A stretch of 64,000 bases of DNA from Mycobacterium sp. 852014-52450_SCH5900713 (GTDB lineage Bacteria; Actinomycetota; Actinomycetes; Mycobacteriales; Mycobacteriaceae). Under the pieces are notes generated by a model, which saw nothing but the letters and a program-made list of their open reading frames with translations, had not been told where the DNA came from and did not search any database. Below are positions 36,502-45,527 of this stretch, one piece after another (the stretch's first letter is position 1; every line of letters begins with the position of its first letter). Both the position numbers and the translations under genes were made by a program. Location: the NCBI RefSeq assembly GCF_001667075.1, contig NZ_LZIL01000050.1, forward strand, positions 124,001 to 188,000, written 5' to 3'.

Positions 36502-37614
36502 TCACGAAATGGCGTCGATCGCCGCCGACAACCGGGCCTTCAAGGATTCCGGAACGGGAATGTAGCCGTTGTCCGACAGGCCGTTCTGCCCCGCACCGAC
36601 GGTGCTCTGCAGAAACGCCTTCACGGCGCCGGCGACCTGGGGATCCGGATACTTCGAGCAGACGATCTCATACGTGGCGAGCACGATCGGATACGAGCCG
36701 GGTTGGGTCGGCTTGTAGAAGGAGAAGGTGTCGACGACCAAGTCGTTGCCCTCCTCGACGAAGTCGGCACCGGCGATCGTCTTGCCGACCGAGGCGGCGC
36801 TGATCGCCACGGCATCCGGGCCGGCCGATGTGACGATCTTGGCCATGCCCAGTTTCTGCGCCTGGGCAAACGACCATTCGTTATAGGCGATGGATCCCTC
36901 GGTGGCCTTGACCGCCGCCGACGTGCCGTCGTTGCCCTTGGCCCCCTCACCGACACCGCCATTGAACGTTTTCCCGATGCCCTTGTCCCAGGCACCGTTG
37001 GCGGCCGAGTCCAGGTACTTCTGGAAATTGTCCGTCGTACCGGACTGGTCGTTGCGGAAGATCACCCGAATCGGCTCGGCGGGCAACGCGACGCCGGGGT
37101 TCAGCGCCGCAATCGCCGGATCGTTCCAGGACGTGATGGCACCCTTGAACACTTTCGCGGCCGTCGGACCGTCCAGATTCAGCGAAGTCACACCCGTGAC
37201 GTTGTAGGTGATCGCGATAGGCCCGAACACCACCGGCAAATTCCACGCCGGCGAACCACAGCGCTGCCGCGCCGCGAAGTGTTCGATGGGAGCCAACGGT
37301 GAGTCCGAGCCGGCGAAATCCGTTTGTTTTCCGGTGAATTCGCCAATACCCGCTCCGGACCCGTTGGGCGTGTAGTTCAGCGTCTGGCCGGGGCAGGCCT
37401 GCTCGAACGCCTTGATGAAGCGGGTCATCGCGTTGGCCTGGGCGGTCGACCCGCTGGCCTTCAGCGTCTTCGTCCCGCCGCAGCTCACCTTGCCCGGCGG
37501 CGTGCCCGGCCCCGCCCCGTTGTCATTGCTTCCGCAACCCGGCAACGCCAGGGCGACGACGGCCAGGACACTTAGCGCGGCGCCGAATCGATTCAGCCCC
37601 AATACGATCCCCAT
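36502..37614 (-). CDS. pstS: Phosphate-binding lipoprotein PstS (first, distal copy)
   Basis: Also 370 residues, lipobox ALPGC (Cys27), with the same ligand motifs ([41 protein letters not shown]). By eye it is roughly 80 percent identical to the downstream copy. Differences cluster at the N-terminus and near residue 275, where [11 protein letters not shown] replaces [12 protein letters not shown] 183-bp gap separates the two, so the downstream copy may have its own promoter. Two binding proteins could differ in affinity or antigenicity, as among the PstS1-3 proteins of M. tuberculosis. Confidence 0.94.
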   Translation of the reverse strand: MGIVLGLNRFGAALSVLAVVALALPGCGSNDNGAGPGTPPGKVSCGGTKTLKASGSTAQANAMTRFIKAFEQACPGQTLNYTPNGSGAGIGEFTGKQTDFAGSDSPLAPIEHFAARQRCGSPAWNLPVVFGPIAITYNVTGVTSLNLDGPTAAKVFKGAITSWNDPAIAALNPGVALPAEPIRVIFRNDQSGTTDNFQKYLDSAANGAWDKGIGKTFNGGVGEGAKGNDGTSAAVKATEGSIAYNEWSFAQAQKLGMAKIVTSAGPDAVAISAASVGKTIAGADFVEEGNDLVVDTFSFYKPTQPGSYPIVLATYEIVCSKYPDPQVAGAVKAFLQSTVGAGQNGLSDNGYIPVPESLKARLSAAIDAIS

Positions 37615-37795
37615 CGGGATAGGTCAAACATGAACGCCACCATTCAATAGCCGCCGCGCGCCGACAAACGGTCAGCAATAAGGCTAGCGCCGGCCTTATG
37701 TTCTCGCAGTGGACGCGAACGCGGCGAGGTTGACCCGTTCCAACGGGCCCGGAAGCGGGCGCGGGGCGTTACATCGCGCCGTCGATATGCAAAAG

Positions 37796-37809
37796 TAGAA
37801 CCTGTTCCA
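37796..37809. promoter_or_regulatory. KstR-type operator (variant)
   Basis: TAGAACCTGTTCCA satisfies TnnAACnnGTTnnA at every fixed position, though its flanks are not perfectly symmetric. It lies 70 bp before the SDR gene start. Confidence 0.7.
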
Positions 37810-37879
37810 GAAATGCCGCATCCGAGACGGCGGGGCTTGCTACCGTGTCGGCTGACAACTTGGGCGAAGAGAGGCCGCA

Positions 37880-38671
37880 ATGATCCTTGACAGATTTCGT
37901 CTCGACGACAAAGTCGCCGTCATCACCGGCGCCGGCCGCGGCCTCGGGGCGGCCATCGCCCTGGCTTTCGCCGAGGCCGGTGCGGATGTCCTGATCGCCT
38001 CGCGAACGGAATCGCAACTAGAAGGCGTCGCCGCACAGGTTCGTGCGGCCGGGCGTCGGGCACACATCGTCGCAGCCGACCTGGCCCACCCCGAGGTGAC
38101 CGCGCAGCTGGCCGGGCAGGCCGTCGAGGCCTTCGGGAAACTAGACATCGTCGTCAACAACGTCGGCGGCACCATGCCCAACACGCTGCTGACCACCTCG
38201 ACCAAGGACCTCAAGGACGCATTCACCTTCAACGTCGCCACCGCCCACGCGCTGACCGTCGCGGCGGTACCCCTCATGCTCGAGCACTCCGGCGGCGGCA
38301 GCGTCATCAATATCACCTCGACCATGGGCCGGCTCGCCGGGCGCGGCTTCGCCGCCTACGGCACCGCCAAGGCCGCGTTGTCCCACTACACCCGGCTGAC
38401 CGCCCTGGACCTGTGCCCACGCATCCGGGTCAATGCGATCGCACCGGGATCGATCCTCACCTCCGCGCTGGACGTCGTCGCGTCCAACGACGAGCTGCGC
38501 GCGCCGATGGAGAAGGCCACGCCCATGCGCCGACTCGGTGATCCCGTCGACATCGCCGCCGCCGCAGTCTATTTGGCGTCTCCGGCGGGGAGCTTCCTGA
38601 CCGGCAAGACGCTGGAGGTCGACGGCGGCCTCACCTACCCCAACCTCGACATCCCCGTCCCGGACCTGTGA
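37880..38671 (+). CDS. Short-chain dehydrogenase/reductase (Rv0927c-like)
   Basis: A 263-residue classical [19 protein letters not shown] cofactor loop, NNVGG, catalytic Ser in [22 protein letters not shown] for Tyr-Lys, and NAIAPGSI. An ASRTES sequence after the second strand suggests NADP(H). A KstR-like box in its promoter points to a hydroxysteroid-type or other sterol-linked oxidoreductase. It is 24 bp upstream of a reductase-like gene on the same strand, probably one operon. Confidence 0.92.
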   Translation: MILDRFRLDDKVAVITGAGRGLGAAIALAFAEAGADVLIASRTESQLEGVAAQVRAAGRRAHIVAADLAHPEVTAQLAGQAVEAFGKLDIVVNNVGGTMPNTLLTTSTKDLKDAFTFNVATAHALTVAAVPLMLEHSGGGSVINITSTMGRLAGRGFAAYGTAKAALSHYTRLTALDLCPRIRVNAIAPGSILTSALDVVASNDELRAPMEKATPMRRLGDPVDIAAAAVYLASPAGSFLTGKTLEVDGGLTYPNLDIPVPDL

Positions 38672-38695
38672 CCCCCGACCGCTAAGGAGCCCGCC

Positions 38696-39772
38696 ATGGC
38701 AATCCCCGTCGTTCAATTGGGCACCGGCAATGTCGGCGTCCACGCGCTGCGAGCGCTCATCACCAATCCCGAGTTCGAGCTCAGGGGCGTCTGGGTGTCC
38801 TCGGACGCCAAGGCCGGTAAGGACGCGGCGGAGCTTGCCGGGCTTCCCGATTCGACCGGCGTGCTGGCCAGCACCGACCTGGACGCCGTACTCGCCACCG
38901 GACCGCAGTGCGCCGTTTACAACGCGCTGGCGGACAACCGGTTGCCCGAGGCGCTGGAAGACTACCGGCGCGTGCTGGCCGCCGGCATCAACGTCGTCGG
39001 CAGCGGCCCGGTCTTCTTGCAGTATCCGTGGCAGGTGATTCCCGAAGAGCTCATCAAGCCCATCGAAGACGCTGCGCGCGAAGGGCATTCGAGCGTATTC
39101 GTCAACGGGATCGATCCCGGCTTCGCCAACGACCTGCTGCCGCTGGCGCTGGCCGGCACCTGTCAGAACATCCAGCAGATTCGCTGTATGGAGATCGTCG
39201 ACTACGCCACCTATGACAGCGCCGCGGTCATGTTCGACGTGATGGGCTTCGGGAAGCCGCTCGACGACGTCCCCATGTTGCTGCAGCCGGGCGTGCTCAG
39301 CCTGGCGTGGGGATCGGTGGTTCGGCAGCTGGCGGCCGGTCTGGGGATTTCGCTCGACTCAGTCGCGCAAGAGTACGTGCGCGTGCCGGCGCCGGAGGAC
39401 TTCGACATCGCGTCCGGGCACATCCCCAAGGGCAGCGCCGCGGCGCTGCGGTTCGAGGTATTCGGCATGGTCAACGGCGACCCCGTCGTCGTCCTCGAAC
39501 ACGTCACGCGGCTGCGCGAGGATTTGTGCCCGGACTGGCCGCAGCCCGCCCAGCACGGCGGGTCGTACCGCATCGAGATCACCGGCGAACCCTCCTACGC
39601 GATGGATGTCTGCCTGAGCAGCCGCAAGGGCGACCACAACCACGCCGGGCTGGTCGCCACCGCGATGCGGGTGGTCAACGCGATCCCCGCGGTGGTGGCC
39701 GCCCCGCCGGGAATCGTGACGACGCTGGACCTGCCCCTGATCACCGGCAAGGGCCTTTACCTGCCGGGCTGA
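38696..39772 (+). CDS. Dihydrodipicolinate-reductase-like NAD(P)-binding protein (Rv0926c-like)
   Basis: This 358-residue protein has an N-terminal Rossmann motif (VVQLGTGNVGVHALRALI) and the DapB/2,4-diaminopentanoate-dehydrogenase-like core (GINVVGSGPVF, FVNGIDPGFANDLLPLAL). TAAGGAG lies 10 nt before the ATG. It follows the KstR-boxed SDR, so it may belong to the same catabolic unit. The substrate is unknown; lysine biosynthesis is unlikely because true DapB is much shorter. Confidence 0.88.
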   Translation: MAIPVVQLGTGNVGVHALRALITNPEFELRGVWVSSDAKAGKDAAELAGLPDSTGVLASTDLDAVLATGPQCAVYNALADNRLPEALEDYRRVLAAGINVVGSGPVFLQYPWQVIPEELIKPIEDAAREGHSSVFVNGIDPGFANDLLPLALAGTCQNIQQIRCMEIVDYATYDSAAVMFDVMGFGKPLDDVPMLLQPGVLSLAWGSVVRQLAAGLGISLDSVAQEYVRVPAPEDFDIASGHIPKGSAAALRFEVFGMVNGDPVVVLEHVTRLREDLCPDWPQPAQHGGSYRIEITGEPSYAMDVCLSSRKGDHNHAGLVATAMRVVNAIPAVVAAPPGIVTTLDLPLITGKGLYLPG

Positions 39773-39853
39773 TCGCCGGGCGCGGCCGGAAGCGCCGGCG
39801 CCAGTGACCGCGTCTGCCCGAATGGTGGGTGGCCTCCGGGTATGCCTGGAGTC

Positions 39854-39867
39854 TTCGGCTAACCTCA
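39854..39867. promoter_or_regulatory. DtxR/MntR-like operator upstream of mntH
   Basis: TTCGGCTAACCTCA matches 12 of 14 positions of the TTAGGCTAACCTAA-type half of mycobacterial DtxR-family (IdeR/MntR) boxes. It ends 35 bp before the chosen mntH start, a normal promoter position. Confidence 0.55.
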
Positions 39868-39902
39868 CTTTCTTATTCGGACGTGTGAATCGAGGGCGAC
39901 AC

Positions 39903-41129
39903 TTGACGCAGAGCAGCCAGGACTCGCTGAAAAGCAGTTGGTATCTGCTCGGGCCCGCCTTCGTCGCCGCCATCGCCTATGTCGATCCGGGCAACGTCGC
40001 CGCCAACGTCAGCTCCGGCGCAAAGTTCGGATACCTGCTGCTGTGGGTCATCGTGGTGGCCAATGCGCTCGCCGGTCTGGTGCAGTATCTGTCGGCCAAG
40101 CTCGGCCTGGTCACCGGACGATCGTTACCCGCGGCCATCGGCAAGCGAATGAGTCGTCCGGTCCGGCTGGTCTACTGGGTCCAGGCCGAACTGGTGGCGA
40201 TCGCCACCGATATGGCCGAAATCGTCGGCGGCGCAATCGCCTTGCGGATTCTGTTCGATTTGCCGCTGCTGCTCGGCGGCGTCATCACCGGGTTGGTGTC
40301 GTTGCTGTTGCTGGCGATCCAGGACCGGCGCGGGCAGATCATCTTCGAGCGCGTCATCACCGGACTGCTGCTCGTCATCGCCATCGGCTTCGCGGCCAGC
40401 TTCTTCGTGAAGACGCCTCCACCGGACGCCGTCCTGGGCGGGCTGCTGCCGAGATTCCAGGGCACCGAAAGCGTGCTGCTGGCAGCCGCCATCCTGGGCG
40501 CCACCGTGATGCCGCACGCCGTGTACATGCATTCCGGGCTGGTCCTCGATCGACACGGGCATCCCGCCGAGGGCGCCGCGCGACGCCTGCTGCTGCGGGT
40601 CACCCGGCTGGATGTCGTCCTGGCGATGGCCGTCGCGGGAACGGTGAACGCCGCGATGCTGCTGGTCGCCGCGATCAACCTGCAGCACCGCGACATCCAC
40701 GCGTCCATCGAGGGCGCCTACTCCGCGATTCACCACACCCTCGGTGCGGCCATCGCGGTGCTGTTCGCGATCGGGCTGCTGGCGTCCGGGCTGGCGTCGT
40801 CGTCGGTGGGCGCCTACGCGGGCGCCATGATCATGCAGGGGTTGCTGCACCGCCGGATCCCGATGCTGGTGCGCCGCTTGGTCACCGTGTGTCCGGCCCT
40901 GGTGATCCTCGCGGTCGGGTTCGACCCCACCCGGGCGCTGGTGCTGTCCCAGGTGGTGCTGTCGTTCGGGATACCGTTTGCGGTCCTTCCGCTGGTGAAG
41001 CTGACCAGCGACCGCGATCTGATGGGCAGCGACACCAATCATCCCGTCACGACGATTGTTGGCTGGGCCGTCGGCGTATTGATTAGTCTGCTTAACGTGG
41101 TGCTCATCTGGCTGACGGTGACCGGCTGA
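39903..41129 (+). CDS. mntH: Nramp-family divalent metal (Mn2+) transporter MntH
   Basis: A proton-coupled Mn2+/Fe2+ importer in the inner membrane. The Nramp metal-site motif YVDPGNVAANVSSG in the first span and ATVMPHAVYMHS in the sixth are intact, with about 11 spans in 408 residues. The open frame continues upstream to 39804, but that would translate the metal-regulator box. I chose the TTG at 39903, preceded by GAGGG at 6 nt; an in-frame GTG at 39885 is possible. The gene abuts the next with zero spacing. Confidence 0.93.
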   Translation: MTQSSQDSLKSSWYLLGPAFVAAIAYVDPGNVAANVSSGAKFGYLLLWVIVVANALAGLVQYLSAKLGLVTGRSLPAAIGKRMSRPVRLVYWVQAELVAIATDMAEIVGGAIALRILFDLPLLLGGVITGLVSLLLLAIQDRRGQIIFERVITGLLLVIAIGFAASFFVKTPPPDAVLGGLLPRFQGTESVLLAAAILGATVMPHAVYMHSGLVLDRHGHPAEGAARRLLLRVTRLDVVLAMAVAGTVNAAMLLVAAINLQHRDIHASIEGAYSAIHHTLGAAIAVLFAIGLLASGLASSSVGAYAGAMIMQGLLHRRIPMLVRRLVTVCPALVILAVGFDPTRALVLSQVVLSFGIPFAVLPLVKLTSDRDLMGSDTNHPVTTIVGWAVGVLISLLNVVLIWLTVTG

Positions 41130-42185
41130 ATGCCGGCCCGCCGGCACGCCTACTTCGCATACGGGTCGAACCTGTGCGTCAGGCAGATGGCGCTGCGGTG
41201 TCCGGACGCCGCCGATCCGCGGCCGGCGGTCCTCTCCGATCACGACTGGCTGATCAACCAGCGCGGCGTCGCCACGGTCGAACCGTGCACGGGGACTCAG
41301 GTGCATGGCGTGGTCTGGCAGATCTCAGATGGTGACCTGGCCACCCTGGACAGCGCCGAGGGCGTGCCGGTGCGCTACCGGCGAGACCGGCTGACCGTGC
41401 ACACCGACGACGGATCGTCGCCGGCCTGGGTGTACATCGACCATCGGGTCACACCGGGCCCGCCCCGACCGGGCTACCTGTCCAAGATCGTCGACGGCGC
41501 CGTGCAGCACGGGTTGCCGCAGCGCTGGATCGACTTCTTGCGGCGCTGGGATCCCTCGCACTGGCCTCGCAGGGTGTCGGCGTCAGGTCCTGCGCCACAA
41601 TCCCTTTCAGCGTTGCTGAGCGAGCCCGGAGTAAGCGAGGCCAGTCAATTGCGTTCGCGTTTCGGCTTTCTGGCCATCCACGGCGGCGGGCTGGAAGAGA
41701 TGACCGACGTGATCGCCGAACGTGCCGCCGACGCCGCTCACGCCTCGGTGTACGTGCTGCGTCATCCCGACCGCTACCCGCACCACCTGCCCTCGGCGAT
41801 GTTCGACCCGGCCGAGTCGCCGCGGCTCGCCGAATTCCTCGACCATGTCGACGTTGCGGTGTCGCTGCACGGCTACGGCCGAATCGGGCGCAGCACGCAA
41901 TTGCTGGCCGGCGGCCGCAACCGCGCGCTGGCCGCACACCTGGCCCAGCACATCCAGTTGACCGGGTATCGGGTCATCACCGACCTCGAGGACATCCCGC
42001 CGGAGTTGCGCGGTCTGCATCCGGGCAATCCGGTGAACCGCGTGCGCGAAGGCGGGACCCAGCTGGAGCTGTCTCCCCGCGTGCGCGGCCTGAGCCCGCG
42101 CAGCCCGATGCCCGGCGACGACGGCCTGTCGCCGGTCACCACGGCCCTGATCCAGGGGCTAGCGGAAGCGGCACGTTGTTGGTAG
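41130..42185 (+). CDS. Fusion of gamma-glutamylcyclotransferase-like and poly-gamma-glutamate hydrolase domains (Rv0923c-like)
   Basis: The first ~150 residues carry the cyclotransferase signature YFAYGSNLCVRQM and a candidate catalytic acid in TLDSAEGVPVRY. From about residue 160 a second domain resembles phage-type poly-gamma-glutamate hydrolases (PF05908), with AIHGGGLEEMTD and SLHGYGR as likely zinc-site motifs. The 351 residues match Rv0923c. The ATG directly follows the mntH stop. Both halves act on gamma-glutamyl bonds, suggesting hydrolysis then cyclisation, but substrates are inferred. Confidence 0.87.
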   Translation: MPARRHAYFAYGSNLCVRQMALRCPDAADPRPAVLSDHDWLINQRGVATVEPCTGTQVHGVVWQISDGDLATLDSAEGVPVRYRRDRLTVHTDDGSSPAWVYIDHRVTPGPPRPGYLSKIVDGAVQHGLPQRWIDFLRRWDPSHWPRRVSASGPAPQSLSALLSEPGVSEASQLRSRFGFLAIHGGGLEEMTDVIAERAADAAHASVYVLRHPDRYPHHLPSAMFDPAESPRLAEFLDHVDVAVSLHGYGRIGRSTQLLAGGRNRALAAHLAQHIQLTGYRVITDLEDIPPELRGLHPGNPVNRVREGGTQLELSPRVRGLSPRSPMPGDDGLSPVTTALIQGLAEAARCW

Positions 42186-42214
42186 TTGTCCTCATCTGTT
42201 GAACGGAGTTGTTG

Positions 42215-43033
42215 GTGGCCAAGGAATTTCGCTTTGGAATGAGCATGCGCTTCATCAAGTCGCGCGCAACTTTCGTCGACAAGGTGAAGCAGGCGGAAGA
42301 CATCGGATTCGATGTGCTTTGCGTGCCAGACCATCTCGGCGCGGTTGCCCCGATTCCGGCACTGACCGCGGCCGCCATGGTCACCGACAAACTCAAGCTG
42401 AGCATGTATGTGCTCAACGCCGCCTTCTACAAGCCCGCCCTGCTCAGCCGGGACCTGGGCGACTTGGACAAGCTCAGTAACGGCCGCCTCGAAATCGGGC
42501 TCGGCACCGGGTATGTCAAGGAAGAGTTCGACGCAGCAGAGCTCCCCTACCCCAGTGCCGGCGCCCGGGTGGACTACCTCAACCACATGACGAAATATCT
42601 GAAGGAGCATCACCCGACGACACCGATCCTCATCGCGGGCAACGGCGACCGGGTGCTGACCATTGCCGCCCGGCACGCCGACATCATCGGGCTGACGGGT
42701 TCGAGGGTGAAAGAGGCCGACGACCCGCTGACCGAACGCGTCGAGTTCGTCCGTAACGCCGCCGGCGACCGATTCGACGCGCTCGAATTGAACCTTGCCG
42801 TCACCGCGGTCCCGGCCGAGGGCGAAAGCCTGCCCGACCTGACGATGACCCGTCGCTACGCGGCCGGGTTGTCCGACGACGAGATCCTGGCCATGCACTC
42901 GGTGCTGACGGGCTCGCCCCGCGAGATGGCCGACACGCTGCGGGAGTACCGGGAGAAGTACGGCGTCACGTTCATCACCGTCCAGGACAACCACGTCGAC
43001 AACTTTGCAAAGGTCATCGCCGAACTGCGCTGA
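42215..43033 (+). CDS. LLM-class F420-dependent oxidoreductase (TIGR03621-like)
   Basis: A 272-residue luciferase-like protein: EFRFGMSMRFIKSRATFVDK, VCVPDHLGAVAPIPALTAAA, and GRLEIGLGTGYVKEEFDAA in the cofactor region. The GTG at 42215 is chosen because GGAG lies 6 nt upstream; two TTG codons just before it are possible. It follows the cyclotransferase gene by 29 bp. Unlike the LLM genes at 942 and 20471, no KstR box is present. Confidence 0.88.
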   Translation: MAKEFRFGMSMRFIKSRATFVDKVKQAEDIGFDVLCVPDHLGAVAPIPALTAAAMVTDKLKLSMYVLNAAFYKPALLSRDLGDLDKLSNGRLEIGLGTGYVKEEFDAAELPYPSAGARVDYLNHMTKYLKEHHPTTPILIAGNGDRVLTIAARHADIIGLTGSRVKEADDPLTERVEFVRNAAGDRFDALELNLAVTAVPAEGESLPDLTMTRRYAAGLSDDEILAMHSVLTGSPREMADTLREYREKYGVTFITVQDNHVDNFAKVIAELR

Positions 43034-43094
43034 CCGGTTGGCTGCGGCCGCGCGGTGACCTCGGCGAGCGGTAAGGAGGCGTTGGTCCCCCGGT

Positions 43095-43114
43095 AAGTGG
43101 CCTTAGGGCCCTTC
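43095..43114. promoter_or_regulatory. Weak DosR-like motif
   Basis: The core TGGCCTTAGGGCCC agrees with 10 of 14 core positions of the DosR consensus GGGACTWWAGTCCC. It ends about 33 bp before the phosphoribosyltransferase-hydrolase gene, whose M. tuberculosis relative Rv0571c is a DosR target. Confidence 0.35.
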
Positions 43115-43146
43115 GGCGCGCCCGCAGACCGCGACACACTCGGGAG

Positions 43147-44544
43147 ATGACTCGAAGCGATTGGGGGCGGCCGCTGGGGCAGCGGCTGGCTTCGCTGCGC
43201 GGCGATTCGAGACTGTTCGACGATCGTGTTGACGCCGGGCGACAGCTGGGAAAAAGCCTGGAATCGTTGCGCGGTCACGATGTTTTGGTGCTGGGCCTCC
43301 CACGCGGCGGTGTGCCGGTGGCCTTCGAGGTCGCCAAAGCCCTGGATGCTCCGCTCGATGTACTGGTGGTGCGCAAGCTCGGGGTCCCGTTCCAGCCCGA
43401 ATTGGCCTTCGGTGCGATCGGCGAGGGCGGGGTGCGGGTGATCAACGACGCCGTGGTGCGTGAGGCCCGGTTATCCGCGGACGAGATTGCCGCGGTCGAG
43501 GCGAAGCAGCGGGCCGAGTTGGCTCGTCGCTCGGAAAGATTCCGCGGCGGGCGTGACCGGATCCCGTTGGCGGGACGGACCGCGGTGATCGTCGATGACG
43601 GCATCGCGACCGGCGCGACGGCCAGAGCCGCCTGCGAGGTGGCCCGCGCACAGGGCGCGAGCAGGGTTGTCCTGGCCGTTCCGATCGGCGGACGCGACGT
43701 CTTCGAACGGTTCGCCGGGTACGCCGACGAGGTGGTTTGTTTGCATACGCCCGAGTTCTTCTTCGCCGTGGGCCAGGGCTACCGCAACTTCACCCAGACA
43801 TCCGACGACGAGGTGGTCGCGCTACTCGATCGCGCCCGCGACCGTTCTCGGGGGCCGATCGCCGGCGCCGCCGCGGACGACCCGCCCTTACGCGACGAAG
43901 AAGTCAGGGTCAGCACCGGATCGGTGGCGGTGGCCGGACATCTGACGATTCCCGAACATCAGGTCGGCGTGGTGTTGTTCGCGCACGGCAGTGGGAGCAG
44001 CCGGCACAGCCCACGCAACCGCTACGTGGCCGACGTGCTGAACGGCGCGGGTCTCGCCACGCTGCTGTTCGACCTACTGACCCCGGAAGAAGAACGAAAT
44101 CGCGCCAACGTGTTCGACATTGAGCTTTTGGCGCGACGACTGGTCGACGTAACCGGCTGGCTGAGCCGCCAGCAAGACACCGCCGCTCTGCCGGTCGGTT
44201 ACTTCGGCGCCAGTACCGGCGCGGGCGCTGCCCTGGTCGCCGCCACCGACCCGCGGGTAAACGTCGCGGCTGTGGTGTCCCGGGGCGGGCGGCCCGATCT
44301 GGCGGGCGCGTTCTTGGCCAGGGTTTACGCGCCGACGCTGCTAATCGTTGGGGGCAACGACGACGTGGTGCTGGACTTGAATCGGCAAGCACGCGCCGCG
44401 ATCCCCGGCAAGTGTGAACTGGCCGTCGTGCCGGGCGCCACCCATCTCTTCGAAGAACCCGGGACGCTCGAGCGGGCCGCGACGCTGGCCCGCGATTGGT
44501 TCATCGAGCACCTGAGCCCGGCTGCTCTGACCGCGAACCCGTAG
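43147..44544 (+). CDS. Phosphoribosyltransferase fused to alpha/beta (dienelactone-type) hydrolase, Rv0571c-like
   Basis: Residues about 1-225 are a type I phosphoribosyltransferase with LVLGLPRGGVPVAFEVAK and the PRPP loop AVIVDDGIATGATARAACE. Residues about 250-460 are a hydrolase with the oxyanion segment LFAHGSGSSRHSPRN, nucleophile elbow YFGASTGAGAAL (Ser in GAST), acid region IVGGNDDVV and catalytic His in GATHLFEE. The same fusion is Rv0571c, a dormancy (DosR) regulon gene in M. tuberculosis. Neither substrate is known. The gene is preceded by a weak DosR-like sequence. Confidence 0.88.
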   Translation: MTRSDWGRPLGQRLASLRGDSRLFDDRVDAGRQLGKSLESLRGHDVLVLGLPRGGVPVAFEVAKALDAPLDVLVVRKLGVPFQPELAFGAIGEGGVRVINDAVVREARLSADEIAAVEAKQRAELARRSERFRGGRDRIPLAGRTAVIVDDGIATGATARAACEVARAQGASRVVLAVPIGGRDVFERFAGYADEVVCLHTPEFFFAVGQGYRNFTQTSDDEVVALLDRARDRSRGPIAGAAADDPPLRDEEVRVSTGSVAVAGHLTIPEHQVGVVLFAHGSGSSRHSPRNRYVADVLNGAGLATLLFDLLTPEEERNRANVFDIELLARRLVDVTGWLSRQQDTAALPVGYFGASTGAGAALVAATDPRVNVAAVVSRGGRPDLAGAFLARVYAPTLLIVGGNDDVVLDLNRQARAAIPGKCELAVVPGATHLFEEPGTLERAATLARDWFIEHLSPAALTANP

Positions 44545-44561
44545 TCCGACGGCTCCGATGC

Positions 44562-44729
44562 CTAACTCGGCGGCACGTGCTCCCCGGCCCGCGGGCACTC
44601 GTCGGGCAGATGGATGAGCACCGCGTCGTCATCGGCCGGCGCGGCTTGGCCGCGGCGATGTGCAGTCAGGTAGAGCCATCCCGGTCCGATGGTTTGTTTG
44701 CAGCGGGCGCATAGTGGGCCTGCGGCCAT
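44562..44729 (-). CDS. Small zinc-ribbon-like protein (55 aa)
   Basis: The ATG at 44729 has GGGAGG 7 nt upstream. The peptide has a CARC pair at residues 7-10 and a further Cys/His region (IHLPDECP) near the end, suggesting a small metal-binding fold. It lies convergent to the phosphoribosyltransferase-hydrolase gene. I recognise no named family. The open frame continues further upstream, but the ribosome site argues for this start. Confidence 0.65.
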   Translation of the reverse strand: MAAGPLCARCKQTIGPGWLYLTAHRRGQAAPADDDAVLIHLPDECPRAGEHVPPS

Positions 44730-45007
44730 TGCTGCCTCCCTTCCCGAACTCACGACCCCGGTTGTCATTCTCCGCGTCTTGGCCATTCGCGGGCTGTCAT
44801 TTGGGGACATCGGTTGCCGCGTAGCGTGATTCGGGACGTGCACGGTGCCCGGGCCGACTAGACGGCGTCGCGAGTTGGGTAAAACCATTGAACCGCAAGC
44901 TGACACGGCGCGGCCCGCTGCCAGACCGAATCCACCCGACAAAGGTGGACTCAAGACATGACTTTCGACTCTCGCCGGCAACGGGTCAGCCGCGCAGACT
45001 GCAGGGC

Positions 45008-45433
45008 ATGACCACATCCGACGACACCGCCCAAACCTGGCGCGACGTGGCCGACCAGCTCACCGCTGCGCAGATCGCTCAGCTCGAGCGCCTCGAACGC
45101 GACGAACCGCAGACGCTGCTGGAAATGGCGCGGCAGTGGGCGGCCAAGAATGTGTCCGCTGGGATGCCATTCGACTCGATCGCGCCCCCCGACGGTGCGG
45201 TTCGGACCTTCGACTGGCAGCTGGACAGGAACTGGTTTCGCGACTTTGAGGGGACCACTCGGCGAGGCGGGCGGGCGCGCGTGCAGATCTACGGTCGACA
45301 ACAGTTCGACGGCTCGACGCGCCGCTGGATCGCCGTGCATGCCCGCCACCTGGACGCGCTGGACGGGATCGCCGCGCGCGAACTCGCCGCGGCGTTGACC
45401 GACGCGGCCGACGAGATCGAGCGGCTCGGCTGA
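45008..45433 (+). CDS. Conserved hypothetical protein, 141 aa
   Basis: An acidic soluble protein beginning MTTSDDTAQTWRDVADQLT with a helical first half. A Trp/Phe-rich beta region follows (RTFDWQLDRNWFRDFEG; VQIYGRQQFDGSTRRWIAVH) and the C-terminal helix ends DAADEIERLG. No signal peptide or membrane span. Actinobacterial hypothetical proteins of this design exist, but I know no function. The ATG at 45008 is the first that gives the helical start. Confidence 0.75.
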   Translation: MTTSDDTAQTWRDVADQLTAAQIAQLERLERDEPQTLLEMARQWAAKNVSAGMPFDSIAPPDGAVRTFDWQLDRNWFRDFEGTTRRGGRARVQIYGRQQFDGSTRRWIAVHARHLDALDGIAARELAAALTDAADEIERLG

Positions 45434-45527
45434 GGATGTTCCGGATGGAACTGGCCCTACCGCTCGACGAGACATATATTGCGGCAGAACAGGTATCGAG
45501 GAACGGCGAACACATGACAGGCAAATC

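Noticed and set aside
37615..37795. RegX3/PhoP-type phosphate box before the pstS operon
   Set aside because: Only scattered GTT-ACC pieces (for example GTTGACCCGTTCC); no pair of repeats with proper spacing.
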